NCBI GenBank assembly: GCA_027618625.1
Contig: JAQCER010000135.1
Coordinates: 1 to 7,558 of the forward strand
Reading direction: 5' to 3'
Length of the DNA stretch: 7,558 nucleotides
Origin: Verrucomicrobiota bacterium
Lineage (GTDB): Bacteria; Verrucomicrobiota; Verrucomicrobiia; Verrucomicrobiales; DEV007
Part shown: piece by piece, positions 6,492 to 7,558 of the stretch
Position numbering within the stretch: the first letter of the stretch is position 1
Layout: each line of letters begins with the position of its first letter
Program-made: the position numbers and the translations under genes
Notes under the pieces: generated by a model
Database searches by the model: none
The model's input: only the letters and a program-made list of their open reading frames with translations
Told to the model about the DNA's origin: nothing

Positions 6492-7558
6492 ATGAGCATC
6501 ATCGACCAGTATCAAAAGGAAGGCGTCAAACGCGTCAAACTTGCGTTCACCGACATCGACGGCGTGCATCGCGGCAAGTATGTCAGCCTGGCAAAGTTTG
6601 CATCGATTCTGGAGAGCGGCGCGGGCTTCTGCGACTGCGTGCTCGGCTGGGACATCAACGACCATCTGTATGACAATGCAAAATTCACCGGCTGGCACAC
6701 CGCATTCCCGGACGCGCAGTACGAAGTGGACATGTCGACCGAGCGACGCCTCGTCGATGAAAATGGGACACCGCTTTTGCTCGTGAATTTTGTCGGCAAA
6801 GACGGCGGCTCGCACCCCATCTGTCCCCGCAGCCTGCTGAAACGCGTCCTGGCAAAGGCCGACGCCATGGGCTTCGGCATCAAGCTGGCGTTTGAATACG
6901 AATTCTTCGTCTTCAACGAAACCCCGCACAGTATTCGCGAAAAAGGCTACCGCGATCTTGAGCCACTCACGCCCGGGAATTTCGGCTACAGCGTCATCCG
7001 CAACAGCACCGAATCAGACCTCTTCCACGAGTTCATGGACTACTGCGACAGCATGGGCTTCCCGATCGAAGGCCTGCACTGCGAAACCGGCCCCGGCGTC
7101 TGGGAAGCTGCGCTCACTTACAATGATGCCCTGGCCATGGCCGATTCCGCCGCCTTGTTCAAAACCTTCACCAAGGTATTCTTTCAAAAGCGCGACCTGC
7201 TCGCCACCTTCATGGCCAAGTGGTCGATGGATTACCCCGGCCAGAGCGGCCACGTCCACCAGTCCGTCACCGATCGCGAGACCGGCAAGAACCTGTTCTA
7301 CGACGGCACCCAGCCCCACCAGATGAGCGACCTCATGCAGCACTACATCGCTGGCCAGCAACAGTTTCTCAAACCCTTCCTCGCCATGAGCGCCCCCACC
7401 ATCAATTCCTACACCCGATTGGTAAAAGGATTCTGGGCACCCACCGCCGCCACCTGGGGAATCGACAACCGCACCTGCGCCCTGCGCGCCATTCCCGGAT
7501 CGGAGAAATCGCAGCGCCTCGAGTTCCGCGTCGGCGCCGCGGATGGGAACCCGTACCT
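6492..7558 (+). CDS. Glutamine synthetase-family ligase (gamma-glutamyl-amine synthetase-like), partial
   Basis: The frame is open from ATG 6492 to the window edge (355 full codons), lacking the C-terminal part, roughly 80-110 residues by family length. Glutamine synthetases join ammonia, or in PuuA-like members an amine, to the gamma-carboxyl of glutamate using ATP. Seen: a short beta-grasp N-terminal region with FTDIDGVHRGKYVS (19-32), metal/ATP motif FEYEFFVF (134-141; E135, E137), CETGPGVWE (197-205), SGHVHQS (252-258; H254 equivalent to the conserved His), NSYTRL (305-310), the arginine-rich NRTCALRAIPG (326-336), and RLEFRVGAADGNPY (342-355). The N-terminal form resembles PuuA-type enzymes more than housekeeping GlnA, which supports amine gamma-glutamylation. 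That assignment is inference from family and from the aldehyde dehydrogenase next to it. The adenylylation-loop region lies beyond the window. No Shine-Dalgarno; it is probably translated with the preceding gene. Confidence 0.9.
   Translation, partial: MSIIDQYQKEGVKRVKLAFTDIDGVHRGKYVSLAKFASILESGAGFCDCVLGWDINDHLYDNAKFTGWHTAFPDAQYEVDMSTERRLVDENGTPLLLVNFVGKDGGSHPICPRSLLKRVLAKADAMGFGIKLAFEYEFFVFNETPHSIREKGYRDLEPLTPGNFGYSVIRNSTESDLFHEFMDYCDSMGFPIEGLHCETGPGVWEAALTYNDALAMADSAALFKTFTKVFFQKRDLLATFMAKWSMDYPGQSGHVHQSVTDRETGKNLFYDGTQPHQMSDLMQHYIAGQQQFLKPFLAMSAPTINSYTRLVKGFWAPTAATWGIDNRTCALRAIPGSEKSQRLEFRVGAADGNPY

Overview
The window comes from a member of the Verrucomicrobiota. The left 963 bases are the reverse complement of the 5' two-thirds of a 16S rRNA gene. 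They contain, at 593-610, the exact 18-base target of the EUB338-III (Verrucomicrobia) probe and a phylum-typical 5' end. Details of the rRNA lean towards the class Opitutia, but that is an impression from reading, not a tree. Coding DNA is moderately GC-rich, and an LPS outer-core type enzyme points to a Gram-negative envelope.

Layout: (1) 1-963, 16S rRNA on the minus strand, cut by the window edge. (2) 964-1636, a gene-free divergent region: the rRNA leader with several inverted repeats, then a stretch of unknown content, then a good sigma-70-like promoter reading rightwards. (3) 1637-2117, two small genes: a probable ribbon-helix-helix DNA-binding protein of 70 aa and an unrecognised acidic protein of 78 aa. 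(4) 2118-2323, an intergenic region with a minus-oriented terminator-like hairpin and a degenerate 9-base tandem repeat. (5) 2324-4978, secG with a long acidic tail, then an unusual single gene joining a lipid A acyltransferase (LpxL/HtrB family) to an LPS heptosyltransferase (WaaF family, GT9). (6) 5116-7558, an aldehyde dehydrogenase followed 14 bases later by a glutamine synthetase-family ligase that runs off the right edge.

Functionally there are two themes. secG and the fusion gene concern the cell envelope: protein export and lipid A/core LPS assembly. The aldehyde dehydrogenase plus glutamine-synthetase-like pair resembles the gamma-glutamylation route for amine catabolism (PuuA/PuuC-like). 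In that route an amine is capped with glutamate and the resulting aldehyde is oxidised; the substrate cannot be read from the sequence.

Nothing here is clearly a new defence or mobile system. The most notable items are the LpxL-WaaF fusion with a TTG start, a 7-bp perfect hairpin between secG and the fusion, the absence of Shine-Dalgarno sequences before all six starts, a 12-base duplication that doubles the stop codon between the last two genes, and a palindrome over the -35 box of the putative regulator gene.
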